Positions 7,359-13,648 of a stretch of 14,364 nucleotides of DNA are shown here, piece after piece. Below the pieces are notes generated by a model. The model worked only from the letters and a program-made list of their open reading frames with translations. It did no database searches and had not been told where the DNA came from. The translations under genes and the position numbers were made by a program. Source of the stretch: Armatimonadota bacterium (GTDB lineage: Bacteria; Armatimonadota; Fimbriimonadia; Fimbriimonadales; ATM1); assembly GCA_003695835.1 (NCBI GenBank), contig RFHN01000256.1, positions 1-14,364 on the forward strand, in the 5' to 3' direction. How positions within the stretch are numbered: position 1 is the first letter of the stretch; every line of letters starts with the position of its first letter.

Positions 7359-9312
7359 CTTTGAACGCCAGTCTTTCCGTGAAGGTCCGCGAGTTCGGGT
7401 CCCCAACGATCACAAAGTACTCGGGTCCGAAATCCCCCGACAACCGATAGGCCGCATACCAGTTTACGTCGTTGTCGCGAATAATGGCGCGGGCCGAAAT
7501 GCTCTGGAACTCGCTCAGCTCATAGGTGATGTTGAAGACGTGTTGCGAATCGTCATCGGCGCCCAACTTGACGAACTGAAGCGAGCCGGCGACGGAGAGA
7601 CCCCACTCGAAGCGCCAACGGACGGATCCGCGGATCTCTCGATACTGCTCGCCGCCGACCTGTCCCAGCACGTACTCGGCGCTGAAGTTTCGGATCGGAT
7701 CGTCGGACGGGTACCTGACCTGAACGCTCGTTCGCAGGTCCGCGAGGTCGCTGAACGTGTTGTTATTGTGCCGTAACTCGATCTCCGGACCTTGCCGGAA
7801 GGAAACCTTGCCGCCTGCCGAGACCGAGCGCTCGTACAATCGCCCCGTTTCCACATCATCCCGGGAGTTCACGAAGGCATTTCCTTCGAACCGTGCGATG
7901 GAGCCGGTCTGATACTCGCGCCGGTAGAACCCGAAGAACTCAGCTCCCTCGAACCCCCGCCGAGGCGCGAAGCCCAGGCGTGGAAGGAAGTTGGCGTCAA
8001 TTCGTTGCCAGCCGCCTCCGAGTGTGATCGGCCCCGAATTATAGGAAAGACTCGCGTCGTAGCGATAGCCGGCTCCAAGGTCCGAGTCATCCGTCATCCC
8101 GAAACGCGTGTTGATCGTCCAGGGCTGCGCCAAGCGGTACCGTCCGTCCAAACCGACAGCGTGGTTGTCGAGCGTCTCCGTTTGGTCGAAGACATACCCG
8201 ACCGTGAGCTCGCTCGTGGAACCCCAACTTTGCTGCATCTGCAGCACGGCGCCCGTTTGCTTACCAAACCTCTCCACGATGAGTGCGCCGGCGGAAAGGT
8301 CGGATGTCACCTTGCCGAACGTCTTAATTCCGGCGTCAATCTGGCCGATCCGCTGCGGCGCGAACATGCGTACCGATCGGCCGCCGAATCGAAAGAACTC
8401 CTCGCCCTCGGTGAAGAAGGGGCGGGTCTCGTCGCCGAGTCTTTCGAACTGAGAAAAGTCAATCCCAACGACGCTTTGCTCGATGTTTTCGAAGTCCGGA
8501 TTGACGGTAAGGAGTCCGGTCAGGCTGGAGGTCAACTGGACTCGCCCGTCTACGCCTGCGTGAATGCTCGGGCGATTACGGTCCTCTTCCGCCTTGAAGA
8601 TAGAGAAGGGAAGCAGTTGCAGCACGATCGGCTGGGCGATCGCTGGCAGCTCAACACCGACCCACCGGCCTATGTACTCGTCTCGACGCTCCGGCCCAAG
8701 GCTCGACCATTGGAGATCCAACTGGGCGCGCGGGATCGAGCGCGCGAAGTTGATCGTCATCGTACGGGTGCCGGCGCCGGGCAGGCGTAGGATGTGCCAA
8801 GGAATAAAGAACTCGGCTTCCCAGCCGGTATCGGTGATTCGCGCTTTCGCCGTCCACTCGCCCTGCCACTCTCGTTTGGCGGCTCGTCCTCCGGCGAATT
8901 CGGCGCGGGTGGCTCCCCGGGGGTTCACGGTGAAGCGGTTTTCGTCCTCGTCCACAAGCGTCCCAAACGGGTTCAGGATGACACTGAGACGATCATCCGC
9001 CCCCAGATTCGCCTCGCGACGATACTCGGTTGCGCGAATCTGACTCGGATCCGGGTCGAAAGCGACAATGGCAAAGTATGCGCCCTCGTCCGTGTAGGCG
9101 GCGTAGACGAGGGTGTTGAATCCGGCCGGAACCGTCTCTGTAAACCGGTCTACGAACCCCTCGGACCTCGCTGCCGCAGCCCATTCTTGCTCTTGGACGA
9201 CACCGTCCACGACCGGTGGCGTGTCCAGGCGCACGGCAGGCAGCTCTCGGCTTCGTTGAGAAAAAGCGGCGACCGCCAGCAAAGCAGTCACCGCCACGAT
9301 AGGCAGGCGCAC
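7318..9312 (-). CDS. Exported DUF5916 protein with CBM9-like N-terminal domain
   Basis: 664 aa with the GTG start at 9312. Residues 1-19 are a signal peptide (MRLP plus a hydrophobic core ending AAFSQ). Residues about 28-220 resemble the CBM9/DOMON-like fold (VVDGVVQEQEW, AEFFIPWHILRLP). From about 230 onward the sequence has the DUF5916 hallmark: NPDFENIEQSVV at 271 and RPFFTEGEEFFRFG at 297-310. The remainder is rich in alternating beta strands, as in an outer-membrane barrel. Family function is unknown; members are often linked to polymer or sugar handling in the envelope of diderms. The frame stays open for 500 nt upstream, but the GTG at 9312 is the start that yields a clean signal peptide; a TTG six nt further up is an alternative. 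No Shine-Dalgarno is present; a TATATT lies 7 nt upstream. Confidence 0.82.
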   Translation of the reverse strand: MRLPIVAVTALLAVAAFSQRSRELPAVRLDTPPVVDGVVQEQEWAAAARSEGFVDRFTETVPAGFNTLVYAAYTDEGAYFAIVAFDPDPSQIRATEYRREANLGADDRLSVILNPFGTLVDEDENRFTVNPRGATRAEFAGGRAAKREWQGEWTAKARITDTGWEAEFFIPWHILRLPGAGTRTMTINFARSIPRAQLDLQWSSLGPERRDEYIGRWVGVELPAIAQPIVLQLLPFSIFKAEEDRNRPSIHAGVDGRVQLTSSLTGLLTVNPDFENIEQSVVGIDFSQFERLGDETRPFFTEGEEFFRFGGRSVRMFAPQRIGQIDAGIKTFGKVTSDLSAGALIVERFGKQTGAVLQMQQSWGSTSELTVGYVFDQTETLDNHAVGLDGRYRLAQPWTINTRFGMTDDSDLGAGYRYDASLSYNSGPITLGGGWQRIDANFLPRLGFAPRRGFEGAEFFGFYRREYQTGSIARFEGNAFVNSRDDVETGRLYERSVSAGGKVSFRQGPEIELRHNNNTFSDLADLRTSVQVRYPSDDPIRNFSAEYVLGQVGGEQYREIRGSVRWRFEWGLSVAGSLQFVKLGADDDSQHVFNITYELSEFQSISARAIIRDNDVNWYAAYRLSGDFGPEYFVIVGDPNSRTFTERLAFKVILPFDLVLGSRS

Positions 9313-9319
9313 TTCGCAC

Positions 9320-9325
9320 AATATA
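9320..9325 (-). promoter_or_regulatory. -10-like hexamer TATATT before the DUF5916 gene
   Basis: TATATT matches the -10 consensus at 5 of 6 positions. It ends 7 nt before the GTG start at 9312, so transcription would begin at or next to the start codon. No convincing -35 was found. Suggests a leaderless mRNA. Confidence 0.4.
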
Positions 9326-9370
9326 CCGAACGAGCTTGCGGAGAGTTTCCAGGCCCCTCGCAACCTCGTA

Positions 9371-9376
9371 CATAAT
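9371..9376 (+). promoter_or_regulatory. -10-like hexamer CATAAT before the GT-C gene
   Basis: CATAAT matches the -10 consensus at 5 of 6 positions and ends 10 nt before the ATG at 9387. Transcription would begin about 3-4 nt before the start codon, leaving no room for a Shine-Dalgarno. No clear -35. Lies in the 74-nt divergent region shared with the DUF5916 gene. Confidence 0.35.
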
Positions 9377-9386
9377 CCGGGTTGCG

Positions 9387-11297
9387 ATGGTGGCGTTGGT
9401 CTTCGGTGCCGGATCCCTGCTCGTGGCGGCTGGAATGGGAGGTTGGCTCGCATCGAGCGCTCTCCGAAGTTTCGGCTGGCTGGGCGCTTTCTGCGTATGC
9501 GCCATGTTCGGATACGGGCTGATCGGGACGCTTTCGTTTCTCCTGTTTCTTCTGTTCGGCACTCAGAGCCTCTTGCCCCTTGTGGTTCTCCTGTTCCTTG
9601 CAGTGCCGGGTTGGTTCCGCTTGCAGAAGGCGCTGTCGGGTGCAGACCTCCGTTGGATCGGTTTACTTCCCGCGGTTCTGGTCGTGGCGCTGCTCGCGCT
9701 TCGGTTGCCCGCCGCGCTGTCCCCCTCAGGCTCCAGCGACTGGGATACGTTGAGCCACCAGCTTGCGATGGCGAAGATCTGGCTCGACGAGGGCCGAGTC
9801 TCGTACATCCCATTCATGCCGCACAGCAACGTTCCCGCTACGGTCAACATGCTCTACGTTTGGGGGCTCAAGTTCGGCGGGCAGTACGCCGCAAAGATTC
9901 TTACCGTCCTATTCCTCTTTCTTTCTTCGGTGGGTCTTGGAGCGATCGCAGCGAAGCGCTACGGCGCAACCGCCGGGACCGTTACGCTGCTGACGGTAGT
10001 CGCCACTCCCGTGCTCCTGTGGGAGGCGGGCACGGGCTACGTGGACATTGCACACGGCTTTTGGGTTGCTCTCGGGGTGATCGCGTTGGGCTACGCATGG
10101 GAGGCCGAAAAGAGCGACGCGCGTGATTGGCTCCTGGTATCGGGTCTCTCTTTAGGGCTTGCACTTGGCTCGAAGTACACGGCGATCCCGATCGCTGCGT
10201 TCCTGTTGGTGGCGCTTTGCGCGATGGCTTACCGGCGGCGCGTGGGAACGCCGGCAGTGGTGGCGGTCGCCGTCTGTCTCGCGGTGGCGGCTCCCTGGTA
10301 TGTGCGAAATGCGGTCAACACGGGCAATCCGTTCTATCCGTTCCTGTACTCAGTCTTTGACGGAAGGAACTGGAGCGCGGAGAACGAAGAAGCGTGGAGG
10401 GCGGAGCAGACTCGCTTCGGTATCGGGGTTCGAGACGATCGCAGCGTGGACTGGCTCGCGCTTCCAGGCTCCCTAACGGCACTGGCTCTGCAGCCGGATC
10501 GGCAGATCAACGGAGGCTCACCGTTCGGGGCGATTGGTCCCGTTTTCGTGCTCGCTTTCTTCCTGTGGCTTGCGCTGGGTCGCCGGGGAGCCATGGAGAA
10601 CCTCACTTGGTGGGTCGTGGCTGGCGCCCTCGTGGTCTGGTATGCCTCTTCGCAACAGTCGCGCTACCTCTCGGCGGAGGTCATGGCGATCGCCGTATTG
10701 GGCGGAGGTCTCGTAGAGACGCGGGCGCGCGCCCCAGTGGCAGTCGCAGTCGGAGCGCTCACGCTTTGGTCCCTACTCTTGTTCGGCTACTTCAACCGTC
10801 AGGAACTCGCGGCGCAGATCGCCGCAGCGATAGGCACGCTCTCAGAGGATGAGTATTTAGAGCAGAATTTTGACGCTTGGGACGGGGTGTCCTTGATCAA
10901 CTCTCTTGAGGCGGGCGACAAGGTGGCGCTCTACGACGAGGTGCGCGGGTTCTATATCACGGTTCCGTATCTCTGGGCGAACCCGCAACATAGCACCTTG
11001 ATACCTTATGACAACCTTAAGGACGGCGCTGAGCTTGCCGTGGCGCTGCACAACCTCGGATGCACGTTTGTCTACGTGAGCACATCGCCCGTGGTCTTCG
11101 GTCCGGAGCGCGCGGCTCGGTGGCGACATCAACTGGACGACCCGAACGCGCCGATCGAGGAAACGGAGCACTTTCGTCGTCTGATTCTCGACGCTGTACG
11201 CTCCGGAGCTTTTCGGCTGCGATCGAGTACGCGCTCTGGTCTTCTGTACGAGATCGTTTCTCCTAATGAAGGTACTTCCGCGGCACCCGAGACATGA
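9387..11297 (+). CDS. GT-C fold (GT39/ArnT-like) membrane glycosyltransferase-like protein
   Basis: 636 aa, polytopic inner-membrane protein with roughly 10-12 hydrophobic segments before residue 470 and a soluble C-terminal domain (about 480-636). It resembles the GT-C group of polyprenyl-phosphate-sugar-dependent transferases. An acidic motif in the first large periplasmic loop (DWDTLSH at 118-124) fits the catalytic Asp position. GSKYTAIP is at 261-268, and APWYVRNAVNTGNPFYPFLY at 302-321 is a loop block typical of these proteins. Acceptor and donor are unknown. ATG at 9387 is preferred over the in-frame TTG at 9336, although it lacks a Shine-Dalgarno. It diverges from the DUF5916 gene, and its last 35 nt overlap the convergent alr gene. 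Confidence 0.72.
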   Translation: MVALVFGAGSLLVAAGMGGWLASSALRSFGWLGAFCVCAMFGYGLIGTLSFLLFLLFGTQSLLPLVVLLFLAVPGWFRLQKALSGADLRWIGLLPAVLVVALLALRLPAALSPSGSSDWDTLSHQLAMAKIWLDEGRVSYIPFMPHSNVPATVNMLYVWGLKFGGQYAAKILTVLFLFLSSVGLGAIAAKRYGATAGTVTLLTVVATPVLLWEAGTGYVDIAHGFWVALGVIALGYAWEAEKSDARDWLLVSGLSLGLALGSKYTAIPIAAFLLVALCAMAYRRRVGTPAVVAVAVCLAVAAPWYVRNAVNTGNPFYPFLYSVFDGRNWSAENEEAWRAEQTRFGIGVRDDRSVDWLALPGSLTALALQPDRQINGGSPFGAIGPVFVLAFFLWLALGRRGAMENLTWWVVAGALVVWYASSQQSRYLSAEVMAIAVLGGGLVETRARAPVAVAVGALTLWSLLLFGYFNRQELAAQIAAAIGTLSEDEYLEQNFDAWDGVSLINSLEAGDKVALYDEVRGFYITVPYLWANPQHSTLIPYDNLKDGAELAVALHNLGCTFVYVSTSPVVFGPERAARWRHQLDDPNAPIEETEHFRRLILDAVRSGAFRLRSSTRSGLLYEIVSPNEGTSAAPET

Positions 11298-12363
11298 TCC
11301 GTGTTGTGATCTCGTGGGGCGTGGTTCCCACCAACGTCGCAACCTCCTCCGCTGAAACGCCCTCGCCAATGAGCGTTACTTCGTCTCCGACGGAAACCGA
11401 AGGAAGGTCGGTCACGTCCACCATGATTTGGTCCATGCACACCAAGCCGCGGATCGGCGCGCGCTGGCCATGGATGACAACCCACCCCTTGTTGCCCAAG
11501 AAGCGGTGGTACCCATCCCCATACCCCACGCCCAGAGTGGCTAAGCGCGTCTTCCGCGAAGCGCGCCAAGTCATGTTGTAGCCAACGGTTTGGCCCGCTG
11601 GAACGGTTCGCAAAGCCATGACATGCGTCTTCCACGTCAGCACGCGCTGAATCGGCAGCCTGGGCCCATCGGGAATGTGGCTCACGCCGTAGGCAAGAAT
11701 TCCAACGCGAACGAGGTCGAGAGTCATCTGCGGGTGCTGAACGAGGGCGCCGCTATTCGCGCAATGCCGGATCGGGATCGAGATACCGGACTCTTGAATC
11801 TTCCGAACCGTTTCCTGAAAAAGAGAGTACTGACGTTGCGTGAATCCCGGATCGCCTGCAGACCATGCAAAGTGCGTCCAAACGCCTTCGAGGAGCGTGT
11901 GACTGAGCGAAGAGATCTCTTTGGCGACGGATGCGGCGTCCTCAGGTTCGGCTCCGAATCGGCGCATGCCCGTATCAATCTTCAGGTGGACTCGCGCTTG
12001 CTTTCCGAGTTTGTGAGCGGCGGCGTCCAAGGCTCTCGCCATCTCGACGTCCTGAACCGAAGCCCGCAGGTCGTAGTAGACTGCCTGCTCCGCTTCCACC
12101 GGTAGGAAGGGCGAGAGGATCAGAATGGGGGCCCCGATTTCGGCTTCCCGCAGCGCCACGCCTTCGCTCACAGTGGCAACCGCGAGCCAGTCGGCGCCTG
12201 CGGCGTAGGCAGCGCGTCCAGCGGGAACGAGGCCGTGACCATACGCGTCCGCCTTCACTACGACGGACAACAGCGCGCCCGCCGCCTTTTCTTTGAGAAG
12301 ACGTACGTTGTGCTGCAGGGCGCGCAGGTCAATCTCGGCCCACGTGCGAGGGTAGAGGCTCAT
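11263..12363 (-). CDS. alr: Alanine racemase
   Basis: PLP-dependent interconversion of L- and D-alanine, supplying D-Ala for peptidoglycan. 366 aa, normal length. The PLP lysine is K37 in VVVKADAYGHG. K128 sits in HLKIDTGMRRFG, at the position often carbamylated. The second catalytic base is Y281 in GVGYGDGYHR, and CMDQIMVDVT is the substrate-loop block. ATG at 12363 gives the canonical start (SLYPRTWAEIDLRAL). An in-frame TTG at 12417 would add 18 atypical residues. No clear Shine-Dalgarno. Convergent with the GT-C gene and divergent from the lipoprotein gene across 218 bp. Confidence 0.96.
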   Translation of the reverse strand: MSLYPRTWAEIDLRALQHNVRLLKEKAAGALLSVVVKADAYGHGLVPAGRAAYAAGADWLAVATVSEGVALREAEIGAPILILSPFLPVEAEQAVYYDLRASVQDVEMARALDAAAHKLGKQARVHLKIDTGMRRFGAEPEDAASVAKEISSLSHTLLEGVWTHFAWSAGDPGFTQRQYSLFQETVRKIQESGISIPIRHCANSGALVQHPQMTLDLVRVGILAYGVSHIPDGPRLPIQRVLTWKTHVMALRTVPAGQTVGYNMTWRASRKTRLATLGVGYGDGYHRFLGNKGWVVIHGQRAPIRGLVCMDQIMVDVTDLPSVSVGDEVTLIGEGVSAEEVATLVGTTPHEITTRIMSRVPRKYLH

Positions 12364-12373
12364 CCGCACCGGC

Positions 12374-12379
12374 AGTTTA
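12374..12379 (-). promoter_or_regulatory. -10-like hexamer TAAACT before alr
   Basis: TAAACT (preceded by TG) ends 10 nt before the alr ATG, the same geometry and the same hexamer as before tRNA-Arg at 13548-13553. No -35 seen. A short, Shine-Dalgarno-less leader is implied. Weak on its own. Confidence 0.3.
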
Positions 12380-12419
12380 CACGTCGCAGCCGAGGGTGCG
12401 ACCTTACGCCCCCTCAAAG

Positions 12420-12446
12420 CGGAGGTCCCGCGTGGTCGGACCGCCG
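12420..12446. repeat. Imperfect inverted repeat in the alr/lipoprotein divergent region
   Basis: CGGaGGTCC (12420-12428) is mirrored by GGACCgCCG (12438-12446), with one internal mismatch and a 9-nt centre. It lies about 57 nt upstream of the alr start, a suitable place for an operator. It could equally be chance in GC-rich DNA. The rest of this 218-bp region shows no gene. Confidence 0.3.
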
Positions 12447-12568
12447 TCTGTACGAGTGTGCGTCTCCAGGACCCTCAGGTTGATGTTTCGCGAGGAAAGA
12501 TCTGCCCAAGATGGCCTTGGCTGAGGCTGATGCGGATCGATTTGCCTACGGGCGGCTCGCTCTTCCGG

Positions 12569-12574
12569 TATCTT
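12569..12574 (+). promoter_or_regulatory. -10-like hexamer TATCTT before the lipoprotein gene
   Basis: TATCTT matches the -10 consensus at 4 of 6 positions and ends 7 nt before the ATG at 12582. The geometry is the same as for the DUF5916 gene. No Shine-Dalgarno upstream of the ATG, so a leaderless mRNA is suggested. Confidence 0.3.
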
Positions 12575-12581
12575 TAGTGCA

Positions 12582-13274
12582 ATGCTGGTTCGGTTTGCCC
12601 TGTGCCTGACGATCCTTTTCGCCATCGGCTGCGCCAAGTTTCCAGATTCCGGCAGTCAGCAGGGCACCCGGCGCCTCATCTTCACGATCGAGATGGCCTC
12701 CGAGATCAATCCGGATTTCGTCTACATCGTGGCCATCCGAGATGGGGATGATCTGACCGGCCAGGAAGGCCCGATTCCGGTGATCGCTCCGCCGTGGGGG
12801 AACGGCTTCGTAGCCGGGAAGGCGACCCACTTCGTCCGTTTTGATGGGGACCAGCCGAACGGTGGATATGGCCTCTATCGTTTCACGGACACGCAGAACC
12901 TGAGCAGCTGGATTCTTCTCGGCGTTCCGATCTCTTTTCAAACTCCCGGGCCCGGCGAGCGGACCCTGCGTTTCGAGATTGACCTGACCCAGCTCCGACC
13001 GAATCCTGCGGACGCCCTGAACATCCAAGCCCTGCAGATCAACCTTCTTACGATGGATCGCGTCCCCACAGACCCGAACGACAATGACCCAAAGACGTGG
13101 GACGCGCTCGGCAACTCGAGAGACATCAACGAGATCTCCAGCTACCTCACGATCTTCATGACGCCGGATCGCATCTATCGAAACAGCGACACGAACCTGG
13201 AACCGGAGGGTGATACCGACGATCCGCGACTCGACATCGTGGACTGGACGATCGAGGTCCGGAGCCTCCAATAA
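12582..13274 (+). CDS. Putative lipoprotein of unknown function
   Basis: 230 aa. The N-terminus is a short lipoprotein signal: MLVRF, a hydrophobic run, and the lipobox-like AIGC with the lipidation cysteine at C17. The Ile-Gly before the Cys is an acceptable though not perfect lipobox. The mature part looks beta-rich and is dense in Asp, Asn and Pro (for example PTDPNDNDPKTW near residue 165 and EPEGDTDDP near 208). I recognise no domain. ATG at 12582 is the natural start because it begins the signal peptide directly. The stop lies only 5 nt from the 3' end of the oppositely oriented tRNA-Pro. No partner gene suggests a role. Confidence 0.78.
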   Translation: MLVRFALCLTILFAIGCAKFPDSGSQQGTRRLIFTIEMASEINPDFVYIVAIRDGDDLTGQEGPIPVIAPPWGNGFVAGKATHFVRFDGDQPNGGYGLYRFTDTQNLSSWILLGVPISFQTPGPGERTLRFEIDLTQLRPNPADALNIQALQINLLTMDRVPTDPNDNDPKTWDALGNSRDINEISSYLTIFMTPDRIYRNSDTNLEPEGDTDDPRLDIVDWTIEVRSLQ

Positions 13275-13279
13275 GAGAA

Positions 13280-13357
13280 TGGTCGGGGCGACTGGATTCG
13301 AACCAGCGACCTCTTGCACCCCATGCAAGCGCGCTATCCAGGCTGCGCCACGCCCCG
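13280..13357 (-). tRNA. tRNA-Pro (anticodon GGG)
   Basis: Complete 78-nt cloverleaf. The acceptor CGGGGCG (5' at 13357) pairs with CGCCCCG. The D stem is GCGC/GCGC with a 10-nt loop. The anticodon stem CTTGC/GCAAG encloses loop ATGGGGT, giving anticodon GGG. The T arm is GCTGG-TTCGAAT-CCAGT. Discriminator A and CCA are encoded (13280-13282). The C1-G72 pair and A73 are typical of bacterial proline tRNA. It reads proline CCC/CCU codons. Confidence 0.96.
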
Positions 13358-13367
13358 ACGGCCCTTA

Positions 13368-13373
13368 ATTCTA
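13368..13373 (-). promoter_or_regulatory. -10-like hexamer TAGAAT for tRNA-Pro
   Basis: TAGAAT (5 of 6 to consensus) ends exactly 10 nt before the tRNA-Pro 5' end, predicting a leader of about 4 nt. It overlaps the region just after the stop codon of the small membrane ORF. No clear -35. Confidence 0.45.
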
Positions 13374-13374
13374 C

Positions 13375-13509
13375 TCAATGCGCCAGCAGCCACGCAGCCG
13401 TGACAAGAACCAGGCTTGCGATCCAGCAGCCCACTCCGGCGTACGGGCGCAGGCCGCGACGCGTCACTCGGAACCCGAAGTAGGGCCTTGGCCCTCGACG
13501 TCTGGGCAT
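13375..13509 (-). CDS. Probable small single-pass membrane protein, 44 aa
   Basis: Unrecognised short gene in the gap between the divergent tRNA-Pro and tRNA-Arg. Evidence for reality: a Shine-Dalgarno AAAGGA ends 4 nt before the ATG at 13509; about 73% of third codon positions are G or C, like neighbouring genes; and the product has sensible design. It has a basic amphipathic N-terminal part (MPRRRGPRPYFGFRVTRRG, net strongly positive) followed by one hydrophobic helix (about residues 28-43, CWIASLVLVTAAWLLA). A positive-inside orientation would place the N-terminus in the cytoplasm. Longer readings of this frame through the tRNA are artefacts. It lies 17 nt upstream of tRNA-Pro on the same strand. 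Function unknown. Confidence 0.55.
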   Translation of the reverse strand: MPRRRGPRPYFGFRVTRRGLRPYAGVGCWIASLVLVTAAWLLAH

Positions 13510-13513
13510 AGTT

Positions 13514-13519
13514 TCCTTT
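13514..13519 (-). promoter_or_regulatory. Ribosome-binding site AAAGGA of the 44-aa ORF
   Basis: AAAGGA, spaced 4 nt (AACT) from the ATG at 13509. It is the main reason for selecting this ATG and believing the ORF, since few genes in this part of the window have such a clear site. Confidence 0.5.
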
Positions 13520-13547
13520 AGGGTACCCCGGAAGTTGGCCCGCTGGG

Positions 13548-13553
13548 TAAACT
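13548..13553 (+). promoter_or_regulatory. -10-like hexamer TAAACT for tRNA-Arg (and accB)
   Basis: TAAACT ends exactly 10 nt before the tRNA-Arg 5' end, the same distance as TAGAAT before tRNA-Pro. The predicted leader is about 4 nt. With only 9 nt between the tRNA and accB, this would also be the nearest promoter for accB. Confidence 0.4.
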
Positions 13554-13563
13554 TTGCGAGGAC

Positions 13564-13639
13564 GCGGACGTAGCTCAGTGGATAGAGCACCAGTCTTCGG
13601 AACTGGGTGTCGGGGGTTCGAATCCCTCCGTCCGCGCCA
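13564..13639 (+). tRNA. tRNA-Arg (anticodon TCG)
   Basis: Complete 76-nt cloverleaf. The acceptor GCGGACG (13564-13570) pairs with CGTCCGC (13629-13635). The D arm is GCTC-AGTGGATA-GAGC. The anticodon stem CCAGT/ACTGG encloses loop CTTCGGA, giving anticodon TCG. The T arm is GGGGG-TTCGAAT-CCCTC with one G-U pair. Discriminator G73 is followed by encoded CCA (13637-13639). It reads arginine CGA/CGG codons. The antisense of this gene gives the well-known spurious GIRTPD-type peptide. Confidence 0.96.
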
Positions 13640-13648
13640 TTTTTGCAA

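Noticed and set aside
7792..8790. Long plus-strand open frame inside the DUF5916 gene
   Set aside because: No recognisable domain and biased composition; the minus strand gives a coherent secreted protein with family motifs over the same bases.
9313..9813. N-terminal extension of the DUF5916 gene by 167 codons
   Set aside because: The extension lies antisense to the GT-C gene, has composition of shadow coding (Arg/Pro/Ser rich) and would bury the signal peptide.
12364..12581. Possible short ORFs between alr and the lipoprotein gene
   Set aside because: Frames here run into both neighbours, lack ribosome-binding sites and hydrophobic or domain features; treated as a regulatory region.
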